Source of the DNA: a virus
Virus record (IMG/VR): IMGVR_UViG_3300020735_000072
Span: 1-20,910 of that record
Reading direction: 5' to 3' (one strand)
Length of the DNA: 20,910 nt
Positions 13,386 through 19,246 of the stretch are shown here, piece by piece. How positions within the stretch are numbered: the first letter of the stretch is position 1; each line of letters opens with the position of its first letter. The notes below the pieces were generated by a model, which was not told where the DNA came from, did no database searches, and saw only the letters and a list, made by a program, of their open reading frames with translations. Made by a program: the position numbers and the translations under genes.

Positions 13386-14150
13386 TTACAGTCCTGACTT
13401 GATTTGATAATACCTAAGCAAGTGGAAAAAGCATTTTAACCCTTTTTGCAATTCTTGTTCTTCAATTTCACAAAGTTTTACTTCATTTGTTGTGCCGTTA
13501 ACAAACATAATGGCGCATCTAGCATCTGCCATGCCTAGCAGCTCTCGATAGGCTGCGATCTGCATGATATGATCATCGTATGGAACGACCTTTTCCAAGG
13601 GGGATTCTTTAGTCTTAAAATCGACAACTACGCCAGGTATGCCTTTAACTTTATCGCCTTTAGCGTGTAAATCGACCTTACCAGCAAAGCCCAGCTCGTG
13701 ACTGCCTGATTTTTCAGGAATCCATAAGCGATTGCCAAAAGAAGCTTTTAAAGCGTTTTCAGCATTACGGCAATAGTCAGGTACTGATTCAAGCAAGATG
13801 CCATCAAAGAACGATTCAAGCACTCCATGAATCATTGTTCCTCTATCTGCTGCTTCTCTGCCTTGTGCTTTTGAATCATTGACTACACGATCAAGGTAAT
13901 CAGACTCAGATTCACCTTCTTTGCGTGGTAATGTTAAGGCTGCAAGGATAGCCTGCTGCTGAAGCCAGTTTTGCAATCCTGGTTTTGCCGCCACACCGAG
14001 AATGGTAGTAACGCTCGGTAAAAGGCCCAGCTTTTTTGCATCTCGCAAAGTTGTGTTTCGCATCCCTTTTCCATCAGATTTTTCAATTCGATAAAAAGGC
14101 TCTCCTTCTTTAGTGTACCAATGTCCACTTTCACTTTTGTTCTCTTGCAT
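13386..14150 (-). CDS. RecB/Cas4-type PD-(D/E)XK exonuclease
   Basis: A 254-residue protein. It has LPSVTTILG near residues 44-52, usual in phage exonucleases of this type, then GTMIHGVLESFF (His108), GFAGKVDL (Asp160), VVVDFKTKE (Asp177 and Lys179) and QIAAYREL (197-204). The order H...D...DxK...QxxxY is the RecB/Cas4 nuclease signature. The enzyme would resect DNA ends in recombination, working with the Erf-type annealing protein upstream. GGAAG lies 6 bases before ATG 14150. It overlaps the preceding Cys-rich gene by 20 bases. Nothing indicates a CRISPR context. The length is normal for stand-alone phage members. Confidence 0.85.
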   Translation of the reverse strand: MQENKSESGHWYTKEGEPFYRIEKSDGKGMRNTTLRDAKKLGLLPSVTTILGVAAKPGLQNWLQQQAILAALTLPRKEGESESDYLDRVVNDSKAQGREAADRGTMIHGVLESFFDGILLESVPDYCRNAENALKASFGNRLWIPEKSGSHELGFAGKVDLHAKGDKVKGIPGVVVDFKTKESPLEKVVPYDDHIMQIAAYRELLGMADARCAIMFVNGTTNEVKLCEIEEQELQKGLKCFFHLLRYYQIKSGL

Positions 14151-14385
14151 TTTTTCTTCCCCGTTTTGGTTTTACTTCATCCGTGTTGATGTCATATACA
14201 GCTTGTGTTTCATTGTAAACAAATTCTATAGGCGCAGCAGGCACAATCTCAACCTCGTATTGTGCTGGTATTTCTTGACCGCACCAATCTGAAGGCATTT
14301 TATTAACTACAACAGGATTGAGTTTGCAAGCTCCCATCATATCGTTTTGATTAAATACAAAAAACTTACAAGATTTGCAGCTCAT
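14131..14385 (-). CDS. Small Cys-rich protein, possible zinc or iron-sulfur binder
   Basis: An 84-residue protein beginning MSCKSCKFFVFNQNDMMGAC, then SDWCGQE. The four Cys (CxxC, then C, then C) are a usual arrangement in small phage proteins of form CxxCkff...GxCklnP...dWCG and could bind Zn. The C-terminus is basic (KPKRGRKNAREQK). ATG 14385 is preferred over the in-frame TTG at 14388 because AAAGG lies upstream and the ATG overlaps the stop of the preceding gene (TGATG). The location between SSB-like and exonuclease genes suggests a DNA-processing accessory role; the role is inferred. Confidence 0.65.
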   Translation of the reverse strand: MSCKSCKFFVFNQNDMMGACKLNPVVVNKMPSDWCGQEIPAQYEVEIVPAAPIEFVYNETQAVYDINTDEVKPKRGRKNAREQK

Positions 14386-14591
14386 CAAATACCTTTAGCA
14401 TAGTTAAGAATACGCAAACGATCTAGCTCGCTAGAACACATATCAGCGGCAACGTGCAGAACCGCAGTAATGACACTTGCTAAATCTTCTGGTGAGAAGC
14501 TTATTAATGGCAGCTCCTCGTCATACCCGACTTCTTTAAAAGTCTTTTCTGTGTATTTAGTATTAATAATGTCTTTAATTTGGTTCTGCAT
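14385..14591 (-). CDS. Small acidic protein, unknown
   Basis: A 68-residue protein (MQNQIKDIINTKYTEKTFKE, then SPEDLASVITAVLHVAADMC). The second half is likely two helices. AAAGAAAGG precedes the ATG by about 6 bases. It lies between the SSB-like gene and the Cys-rich gene in the recombination operon. No family is recognised; I can only say that the coding start and spacing are normal for this operon. Confidence 0.6.
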   Translation of the reverse strand: MQNQIKDIINTKYTEKTFKEVGYDEELPLISFSPEDLASVITAVLHVAADMCSSELDRLRILNYAKGI

Positions 14592-14609
14592 ATTAAACCT
14601 TTCTTTAAT

Positions 14610-14855
14610 TTAGAACGGCACGTCATCGAGATTCGTTATCTCGTCTGACCCTGCTGGTTTAAAACCTAATGGCAATTTTTCTTTACCAATTGAAACGCTA
14701 AAAAACTTGCCCTTTTTGCCTTCTTTAACCCAACCCGAAAGCCAATGCTCTTTACCATTAACCATAATTGTGCCCGTATAATCAGGATGGTTATCAGTCG
14801 TTTTGCGGTCATTTTTAAATAAGCTTCCTGATCCTTCTTTTGGTGTATATGCCAT
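14610..14855 (-). CDS. SSB-like single-strand DNA-binding protein
   Basis: An 81-residue protein: MAYTPKEGSGSLFKNDRKTT, then HPDYTGTIMVNGKEHWLSGW, KKGKFFSVSIGKEKLPLG and the C-terminus ITNLDDVPF. The small beta-rich body with W and F residues looks like a compact OB-type domain (DUF736-like phage proteins), and the acidic tail DDVPF is like the DDIPF tip of bacterial SSB, which recruits partner proteins. It lies between the Erf-type gene and the exonuclease, as expected for a strand-annealing set. A good ribosome-binding site (AAGGAAAG) precedes the ATG. It is much shorter than bacterial SSB (about 170), so the call rests on motif and place. Confidence 0.65.
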   Translation of the reverse strand: MAYTPKEGSGSLFKNDRKTTDNHPDYTGTIMVNGKEHWLSGWVKEGKKGKFFSVSIGKEKLPLGFKPAGSDEITNLDDVPF

Positions 14856-14865
14856 TTTCTTTCCT

Positions 14866-15312
14866 TTATAAAATATCTTTGGCGATTGATTTCATTGAAC
14901 TACTAGACTTGCTTTGAACTGGGTTTGATGCAGCGTTAGCATCATCGTCAGCTTGAACTACTCCTACTACTGCTGCTAATGCATATCTACGCATATAGGT
15001 CAGCGCAGAACCCGAGCCTTGTGCATCAGGCTTAGATACAGGTAAAGACATTTGTTGACCAATCCACTCACCTGAACTGTGAGTCAGAATTGTTGTCATT
15101 GACATAGTGCCGTCAATATACTCGCCAGGGAATTGCATAACTGCGAGGCCGTTTGTAGCCAAAAGATCACGGCAAGCATCCCACACAGACTCCAAGTCAG
15201 CATATTTAGACTTGAAGAACGGATTTGCTGAATCTTTTTTTGCATGGCTCAATTTCCCCTGAACAATTGACAAAGCTGTAGCTAATTTAGCGATTGATTC
15301 TGATTGGTTCAT
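14866..15312 (-). CDS. erf: Erf-family single-strand annealing protein
   Basis: A 148-residue protein. The segments NPFFKSKYADLESVWDACR (about 30-48), LATNGLAVMQ, a beta region ending in GEWIGQQMSLPVSKPDAQG, and SALTYMRRYALAAVVGVVQADDDAN are the core of the Erf family (essential recombination function of P22). Erf anneals complementary single strands and circularises P22 DNA. The protein is shorter than P22 Erf (about 204) and seems to lack the C-terminal domain, ending in a Ser-rich linker and a short helix. It overlaps the upstream gene by ATGA and is followed by SSB-like and exonuclease genes. Confidence 0.9.
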   Translation of the reverse strand: MNQSESIAKLATALSIVQGKLSHAKKDSANPFFKSKYADLESVWDACRDLLATNGLAVMQFPGEYIDGTMSMTTILTHSSGEWIGQQMSLPVSKPDAQGSGSALTYMRRYALAAVVGVVQADDDANAASNPVQSKSSSSMKSIAKDIL

Positions 15313-15509
15313 TTTGCGCTCCTAAAAATGGTTGCAAAATCATTCACAATGTCACGCAAAATAGGATTGACTTGTTTATTGCGTGGTTTGCCACAAGCAT
15401 GACGAATAATGTCGATCTGGTCTTGTGTAGGCCAGCCACACTCCATTGCATCTAATGCTTCTTCAAGTTGTTCTTCATGCTCTAACATCAGTTGGTGTAA
15501 TTCACCCAT
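15309..15509 (-). CDS. First gene of the recombination operon, small protein, unknown
   Basis: A 66-residue protein starting MGELHQLMLEHEEQLEEALD, then MECGWPTQDQIDIIRHACGK. I chose ATG 15509 because GGGGGAA lies just upstream; ATG 15530 is in frame but has no such site and lies at the expected operator. The second half, from WPTQDQIDIIRHACG to ILRDIVNDF, is helical and may be a small DNA- or protein-binding domain. It is coupled to erf by ATGA. No family is recognised. Confidence 0.6.
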   Translation of the reverse strand: MGELHQLMLEHEEQLEEALDAMECGWPTQDQIDIIRHACGKPRNKQVNPILRDIVNDFATIFRSAK

Positions 15510-15529
15510 TTCGTTCCCCCGAAAATACA

Positions 15530-15543
15530 TAGCGAAATTGCTA
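15530..15543. promoter_or_regulatory. Imperfect palindromic operator candidate TAGC-N6-GCTA
   Basis: TAGCGAAATTGCTA is an imperfect dyad with perfect 4-base arms. It lies over the predicted start point of the leftward promoter (about 15545), as expected for a repressor site. The likely ligand is the Cro/YdaS-like protein encoded at 15622; inferred. Confidence 0.4.
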
Positions 15544-15551
15544 TAAGATTG

Positions 15552-15579
15552 ATTGTAAGCATCCTGATAGGGTTGTCAA
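15552..15579 (-). promoter_or_regulatory. Leftward sigma70-type promoter of the recombination operon
   Basis: On the minus strand TTGACA (15579-15574) is followed after 16 bases by TACAAT (15557-15552). The -35 is perfect and the -10 has one mismatch. It would start RNA near 15545, about 35 bases before ATG 15509. Confidence 0.7.
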
Positions 15580-15586
15580 GAACTAT

Positions 15587-15615
15587 TTGCAAAATAACAA
15601 CATACGATGTAAGAT
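15587..15615 (+). promoter_or_regulatory. Rightward promoter, predicted to give a leaderless cro-like mRNA
   Basis: TTGCAA (15587-15592), 17 bases, TAAGAT (15610-15615). RNA would start near 15621-15624, i.e. on or next to ATG 15622. No ribosome-binding sequence is visible before this ATG, which fits a leaderless message. Confidence 0.5.
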
Positions 15616-15621
15616 AACTGA

Positions 15622-15867
15622 ATGAAGCTCAAATTATCAGATTCAGCGATTATTGATTTGCTTGGGGGAACAACAAAAGTAGCTAAATTGCTATCTGTTA
15701 CCCCTAATGCAGTATCAATGTGGCGAAAAAACAACATTCCTTATTCACAATTTGTATTTCTAGCCGCTACGTTAGAACGTGAATCTAATGGTTTAATTAC
15801 AAGAAAAGACATATTTCCTCAATCCTGGCACATCATTTGGCCTGAGTTGCAAGAAAGCGAATGGTAA
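15622..15867 (+). CDS. Cro/YdaS-like helix-turn-helix repressor
   Basis: An 81-residue protein with a helix-turn-helix at about residues 13-37 (LLGGTTKVAKLLSVTPNAVS, then MWRKNN and IP), the classic Cro/YdaS pattern in which a Trp follows the recognition helix. The C-terminal FPQSWHIIWPEL is similar to the end of several lambdoid Cro-type proteins. It is divergently transcribed from the recombination operon with two back-to-back promoters between them, so it probably represses one or both. There is no ribosome-binding site before the ATG; see the promoter entry. No partner CI-type repressor lies in the window. Confidence 0.8.
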   Translation: MKLKLSDSAIIDLLGGTTKVAKLLSVTPNAVSMWRKNNIPYSQFVFLAATLERESNGLITRKDIFPQSWHIIWPELQESEW

Positions 15868-16025
15868 TGAATAGAGAACAAATGCTAATCAAAATGCTTG
15901 AGAAAGCAGATGAAGAAATTAAGCAGCTACAATACAAAACTGAATTTTTAAATAAAGAATTGGCTCAACTTAGAGAGCGATTAAACTATATGGATCATCA
16001 AGTATTTGGGGGATCTACTAAATGA
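15867..16025 (+). CDS. Small coiled-coil protein (52 aa), unknown
   Basis: A 52-residue frame: MNREQMLIKMLEKADEEIKQ, then LQYKTEFLNKELAQLRERLN and YMDHQVFGGSTK. Nearly the whole protein is a heptad-rich helix, so a dimeric coiled coil is likely. ATG 15867 overlaps the TAA of the cro-like gene (TAATG) and its stop overlaps the next ATG (ATGA), so all three are translated in series. Function unknown. Confidence 0.65.
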   Translation: MNREQMLIKMLEKADEEIKQLQYKTEFLNKELAQLRERLNYMDHQVFGGSTK

Positions 16026-16174
16026 ATTTTGAATTTGAAATTACAAGAGAAAACGAAGATGGTTCAGCGGATTGTTTGCTGCATTTAGACAAAGATGCTT
16101 TATCATTTTTAGTGCAAGAAGGCTTTGAATCAATACTTTTAAAAGTTATTGAACAATACAAAAATCAGAAGTAA
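16022..16174 (+). CDS. Small acidic protein (50 aa), unknown
   Basis: A 50-residue frame: MNFEFEITRENEDGSADCLL, then HLDKDALSFLVQEGFESILL and KVIEQYKNQK. The first part is predicted beta hairpin, the second a helix; the NFEFEITRENEDGSAD start is seen in short phage proteins of unknown role. A GGGGGA tract lies about 10 bases upstream of the ATG and the start overlaps the previous stop (ATGA). Confidence 0.65.
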   Translation: MNFEFEITRENEDGSADCLLHLDKDALSFLVQEGFESILLKVIEQYKNQK

Positions 16175-16267
16175 AATCTATGGACAGGCTAGGGCAAATT
16201 ACCCGAAAAGTCGCTTAGTCACCGACCTGCCAAGTCCACCCAGTTGACTACCTTTGACAGAGGATAT
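16175..16267 (+). other. Spacer before the DUF1376 gene with inverted-repeat arms
   Basis: A 93-base gap unlike the overlapping genes around it. TGGAC (16181-16185) and GTCCA (16234-16238) are complementary, as are GGCA (16193-16196) and TGCC (16228-16231), so the transcript can fold. A 12-codon mini-frame (ATG 16180, MDRLGQITRKVA) is present. At its end AGAGGA (about 16258-16263) is the ribosome-binding site of the next gene. No promoter is clear. Confidence 0.35.
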
Positions 16268-17011
16268 ATGCATTATTACCAGCATCATATTGGTGACTTT
16301 ATTAAAGACACCTCTTACCTTACCAACGAAGAAGTTGGCATTTACATGAAGCTTTTGTGGCTTTACTACGACACAGAACAACCATTACCAAAAGACCTTT
16401 TTGTGCTGTCTATGAAGGCTAATGCAAGAGAAAATGAAACGGTTGTTACTGGCATATTAAATATGTTTTTTACCGAATCTGATGACGGTTGGCATCATTC
16501 TAGATGCGATCATGAGATAGCTCATTACCACGCTCAAATAGAAACGGCTTCTAAAGCAGGAAAAGCATCGGCTGCTAAACGAGCGATCAACGCCCGTTCA
16601 ACGACCGTTCAACCAACCAATAACCAACAACCAATAACCATTAACCATAAACCAATTAAAAACATTACGCCACCTGAAGGTGTCAATATGGGTTTGTGGG
16701 AAGATTATTTAAAAGTTCGTAAAGCTGCTAAAAAACCGCTTACAGAAACGGCATTGAAAGGTTTGATACGAGAGGCAGAGAAAGCTAAAATAAGCCTTTC
16801 AGATGCCCTGCAAACCTGTTGTGAGCGTAGTTGGATAGGGTTTAAAGCTGAATGGGTTTTAAAGCCTCAAACAACACAAGACAGACCTATGCAAAAATGG
16901 GATGCCACATTTCAAGGTGTAATGGATAAAGGAAAAGAACTTGGAATATTGCCAAGACCAGGGGAAACAGAAGGCCAATACAGAGAGCGAGTCAAATCAG
17001 GTTACGCATAA
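16268..17011 (+). CDS. DUF1376 (YdaU-type) replication-associated protein
   Basis: A 247-residue protein. Its start MHYYQHHIGDFIKDTSYLTN and the following EEVGIYMKLLWLYYDTEQPLP, then DDGWHHSRCDHEIAHYHAQI, are diagnostic of DUF1376, found in phage replication regions near primosome and helicase-loader genes. A low-complexity Asn/Thr/Gln/Pro linker (about residues 110-135) joins a C-terminal helical domain (LWEDYLKVRKAAKKPLTE). ATG 16268 is preferred over TTG 16244 because AGAGGA is correctly placed and the family starts at this Met. The C-terminal PGETEGQYRERV is also common in such proteins. Probably a replication initiator or loader partner; not proven. Confidence 0.8.
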   Translation: MHYYQHHIGDFIKDTSYLTNEEVGIYMKLLWLYYDTEQPLPKDLFVLSMKANARENETVVTGILNMFFTESDDGWHHSRCDHEIAHYHAQIETASKAGKASAAKRAINARSTTVQPTNNQQPITINHKPIKNITPPEGVNMGLWEDYLKVRKAAKKPLTETALKGLIREAEKAKISLSDALQTCCERSWIGFKAEWVLKPQTTQDRPMQKWDATFQGVMDKGKELGILPRPGETEGQYRERVKSGYA

Positions 17012-17207
17012 ACATAGGTGCGCTGTTCGATATATGTGTCATTTGCGCCACACCAAGGGATTAAATTGGTTCAGAAGTTACATAGCAGATAAAAACTTTA
17101 GTAAAGTGGTATTAGACGATTTTTTTAAACAATGGAAATTAGGTAACAAGGGGGAATACGGATGCTGGAAAAATACATTGTCGGAGCAACAGGGTTTGGA
17201 TATTTAG
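16941..17207 (+). CDS. Small phage protein, DUF7696-like, start uncertain
   Basis: The conserved-looking part is residues about 25-70: HRCAVRYMCHLRHTKGLNWF, then a linker and FFKQWKLGNKGEYGC. The RCxVRY...GNxGxxG pattern resembles, from memory, small phage proteins of the DUF7696 type. The start is a problem: the only initiators are TTG 16941, with AAAGGAAAAG upstream, which gives 88 residues and a 71-base overlap with DUF1376, or ATG 17034, which lacks a ribosome-binding site and removes the conserved N-terminus. I list the longer form. Its stop lies inside the next gene. Confidence 0.5.
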   Translation: MEYCQDQGKQKANTESESNQVTHKHRCAVRYMCHLRHTKGLNWFRSYIADKNFSKVVLDDFFKQWKLGNKGEYGCWKNTLSEQQGLDI

Positions 17208-17308
17208 TTGTAGGTTTATCGCAACTTAAAAAGGGTGCTATACCTAACGCAATGATTTGGGTGGGTTATGCGTTTGCTCAAGTTGGTCTTTGGATGTCAC
17301 TTAAATGA
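17162..17308 (+). CDS. Small membrane protein (48 aa)
   Basis: A 48-residue frame: MLEKYIVGATGFGYLVVGLS, then QLKKGAIPNAMIWVGYAFAQ and VGLWMSLK. Two short hydrophobic segments (about 6-20 and 30-45) flank a basic QLKKG turn, so it is probably a hairpin membrane protein. GGGGGA lies about 6 bases before ATG 17162. Its stop overlaps the methyltransferase start (ATGA). From memory, similar two-helix proteins occur next to replication genes of phages; no function is known. Confidence 0.65.
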   Translation: MLEKYIVGATGFGYLVVGLSQLKKGAIPNAMIWVGYAFAQVGLWMSLK

Positions 17309-18408
17309 ACTATTTAAGCGTATGTTCTGGCATTGAAGCTGCCACGGTTGCGTGGCATCACATGGGTTGGAAGCCTGTAGGTTTTAGTGAAATTGAGAAA
17401 TTTCCTAGCCAAGTGCTTTCACACCACTATCCACAAGTCACCAATTTTGGTGATATGACTAAATATAAAGAATGGAAATTAGATGACTCAATTGGACTTT
17501 TGGTCGGGGGAACTCCCTGCCAATCATTTAGCGTTGCAGGTCTTAGAAAAGGACTTGATGACCCAAGGGGCAATCTTGCACTCACCTATTGTGGAATACT
17601 TGACCACTTTAGACCCAAGTGGTTCGTTTGGGAAAACGTGCCAGGTGTCCTCAGTTCAAACGGTGGAAGGGATTTTGGTTCATTCCTCGGGGCGTTGGTC
17701 GAACTCGGGTATGGGTTCAGCTACAGAGTGTTGGATGCTCAATACTTTGGAGTCCCCCAAAGACGCAGACGAGTGTTTGTTGTCGGACATCTTGGAGATT
17801 GGCAGCCTACAGCAAAAGTATTATTTGAGTCAGATTGCTTGCGAAGGGATACTGCGAAGGGCAGAAAGAAGGGGCAAGAAACTTCCGACAGCCTTATACC
17901 AAGCCTTGCAGGAACGCTTGATAGAGAATGTGGTGGTGGAAAGCTAAGTCACCAAACTGCTGCATCTGGCCATATTATTCCTACTTACTGGAATGGTGGT
18001 CAATTAGCGGAATGTTTAACTGCTAAAGGCGATGACCAGCGTATGCCTGACAAAAACAGATTTCAAGCTGTATTGCAACCAATACCAATCCATGCACAAG
18101 CAACACAATTTAAAGGTGGTGGCGATAATAGAAATAATGACGGAAAGGGGAATGGTTTAGGCATTGGCAATCCAGGCGATCCAATGAATACATTAGACAC
18201 TTCAAGCCGTCATGCTGTATTTAATAAAATGGCAGTTCGTAGGCTTACAGAAATTGAATGTGAGCGTTTACAGGGATTTCCTGACAATTACACTAACATT
18301 CGTGAAAACTGTCCTAGTGGTGCAAGATATAAATCATTAGGAAATTCTATGGCCGTGCCAGTAATGCGTTGGATAGGGGAAAGGATTAATCAATATGAAA
18401 GAATATGA
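17305..18408 (+). CDS. DNA (cytosine-5) methyltransferase
   Basis: A 367-residue protein with all catalytic motifs of C5 methyltransferases in order: SVCSGIEAA (motif I, S-adenosylmethionine binding), GGTPCQSFS (motif IV, catalytic Cys72), ENVPGV (VI, about 110-115), QRRRRVFVVG (VIII, 152-161), a target-recognition region of about 165-305, and RLTEIECERLQGFPD (IX) with YKSLGNSMAVPV (X). It transfers a methyl group to C5 of cytosine; the recognition sequence cannot be read. No restriction enzyme is adjacent, so it is probably an orphan phage enzyme that protects the genome. Codons 60-214 are shared with a second gene in the +1 frame. Confidence 0.92.
   Translation: MNYLSVCSGIEAATVAWHHMGWKPVGFSEIEKFPSQVLSHHYPQVTNFGDMTKYKEWKLDDSIGLLVGGTPCQSFSVAGLRKGLDDPRGNLALTYCGILDHFRPKWFVWENVPGVLSSNGGRDFGSFLGALVELGYGFSYRVLDAQYFGVPQRRRRVFVVGHLGDWQPTAKVLFESDCLRRDTAKGRKKGQETSDSLIPSLAGTLDRECGGGKLSHQTAASGHIIPTYWNGGQLAECLTAKGDDQRMPDKNRFQAVLQPIPIHAQATQFKGGGDNRNNDGKGNGLGIGNPGDPMNTLDTSSRHAVFNKMAVRRLTEIECERLQGFPDNYTNIRENCPSGARYKSLGNSMAVPVMRWIGERINQYERI
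17483..17947 (+). CDS. Overprinted gene inside the methyltransferase gene, unknown protein
   Basis: A 154-residue frame, wholly inside the methyltransferase gene in the +1 frame. It starts MTQLDFWSGELPANHLALQV and contains SSGRWSNSGMGSATECWMLN, then DECLLSDILE, QQKYYLSQIACEGILRRAER and RGKKLPTAL. From memory, proteins with SSGxWxNSGMG...YxLSxxAxxGILRRAExRGKxLP are found in many phages, and the reading is protein-like to the end. The frame stays open across motifs IV-VIII of the other gene, a long overlap for a chance frame. There is no clear ribosome-binding site; ATG 17483 is the first likely start. Function unknown. Confidence 0.75.
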   Translation: MTQLDFWSGELPANHLALQVLEKDLMTQGAILHSPIVEYLTTLDPSGSFGKTCQVSSVQTVEGILVHSSGRWSNSGMGSATECWMLNTLESPKDADECLLSDILEIGSLQQKYYLSQIACEGILRRAERRGKKLPTALYQALQERLIENVVVES

Positions 18409-18724
18409 TCCAAATGATGCGGTTCACTTTATCTATGAAACAGCTCCTGCGTATGCGAAAGCCAAGGGCGAATTGGCGCAACTTGAAGCGTTTAAGCATA
18501 GTCTTAAAGCAATTAAGATGGCGCAAGCGGATGGGGCATCCATTGCCGCTAAAGAAATGGAAGCATATCGCAGCCCTGAATACCAAGAGCTATGTAAGGC
18601 TATAGGATTAGCAACAGAGCAAGCAGAAAAGTTAAAATGGCAACTCGAAGCAGCCAAGATGCGTTTTGAAGCTTGGCGCACACAAGAAGCTTCTAACAGA
18701 CAAATAGAAAGAATGACACAATGA
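18395..18724 (+). CDS. Helical coiled-coil phage protein, unknown
   Basis: A 109-residue, Ala/Glu/Lys-rich, entirely helical protein (MKEYDPNDAVHFIYETAPAY, then AKGELAQLEAFKHSLKAIKM and LATEQAEKLKWQLEAAKMRF). The end EAWRTQEASNRQIERM has a regular helix pattern. It overlaps the methyltransferase end by 14 bases with AAAGGA upstream. Similar coil-containing proteins lie beside phage recombination and nuclease genes, but no function is known. Its last bases overlap the next small gene (ATGA). Confidence 0.7.
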   Translation: MKEYDPNDAVHFIYETAPAYAKAKGELAQLEAFKHSLKAIKMAQADGASIAAKEMEAYRSPEYQELCKAIGLATEQAEKLKWQLEAAKMRFEAWRTQEASNRQIERMTQ

Positions 18725-18885
18725 ACGATTACGCAGACACCGTATTACGCCTTAATAGACTTACAAAGTTATTCTTAAATTCTATTTTGAAAGCTCGTAA
18801 GACTGAAGCGTATTTGATTGCGTGTCAGATCACAGAAACAGCACAAGAGCTAGAAGATTGGGCGAGTAAGAATAGTGTCCACTAA
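18721..18885 (+). CDS. Small helical protein (54 aa), unknown
   Basis: A 54-residue frame: MNDYADTVLRLNRLTKLFLN, then SILKARKTEAYLIACQITET and AQELEDWASKNSVH. It is entirely helical and amphipathic. It starts in an ATGA overlap and its end overlaps the GTG start of the Ref-like gene by 11 bases, so translation is probably coupled to both. No family is recognised; I list it because the coupling is exact. Confidence 0.65.
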   Translation: MNDYADTVLRLNRLTKLFLNSILKARKTEAYLIACQITETAQELEDWASKNSVH

Positions 18886-19165
18886 AAATGAAAAGAAGTC
18901 ACTTGACAAGATTGCAAGACTCGGATGTATTCTCTGTTCCGAAATCCTTGGGATTGAAGGCGGTTCGCCAGCAGAGCTCCATCATGTGCGGAGATATGGA
19001 TCTGTCAGGTCTGCATCCCCTGTGTTGCCGTTATGCCCAGAACACCATCGTGGAAATAGTGGCGTTCACGGATTGGGCACAAAAGGTTTTGAAAATAAAT
19101 GGAACACTACCTATGCGTGGCTCTTGGAGCGAGTTGATCAAAAGCTTGGAAAGGGAAATGAGTGA
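18875..19165 (+). CDS. Ref-like HNH nuclease (RecA-dependent nuclease type)
   Basis: A 96-residue protein with a zinc-binding HNH pattern: GCILC (Cys18, Cys21), AELHHVRR (His36, His37), PLCPEHHRGNSGVHGLG (Cys54, His57, His58, His65) and a C-terminal FENKW. This resembles the RecA_dep_nuc family that includes P1 Ref, a nuclease that cuts RecA-bound DNA. It begins with GTG at 18875, inside the preceding gene. P1 Ref is longer (about 186) because of an N-terminal extension; the short phage form has only the nuclease core. It would fit the recombination functions of this phage. DUF968-like HNH proteins are an alternative. Confidence 0.75.
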   Translation: MSTKNEKKSLDKIARLGCILCSEILGIEGGSPAELHHVRRYGSVRSASPVLPLCPEHHRGNSGVHGLGTKGFENKWNTTYAWLLERVDQKLGKGNE

Positions 19166-19239
19166 ATGATTTGTTTCTTATATTTGGCATTTTAGTCATT
19201 TTGTTGCCTATAATTGCCATTTGGATTGCTATTTTATAA
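19162..19239 (+). CDS. Membrane micro-protein (25 aa)
   Basis: A 25-residue frame starting with GTG: MNDLFLIFGILVILLPIIAI, then WIAIL. It is one hydrophobic helix. GTG 19162 overlaps the TGA of the Ref-like gene (GTGA) and AAGGGA lies 5 bases upstream. These initiation signals are good, but the product is short, so I give medium confidence. Function unknown. Confidence 0.45.
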   Translation: MNDLFLIFGILVILLPIIAIWIAIL

Positions 19240-19246
19240 AGAATAT

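Noticed and set aside
13386-14150. Cas4 as part of a CRISPR system
   Set aside because: No other cas genes and no repeat-spacer array in the window; the context is phage recombination.
18888-19169. 93-residue frame overlapping the Ref-like gene
   Set aside because: It lacks motifs, whereas the GTG-started frame holds an ordered HNH/zinc signature.
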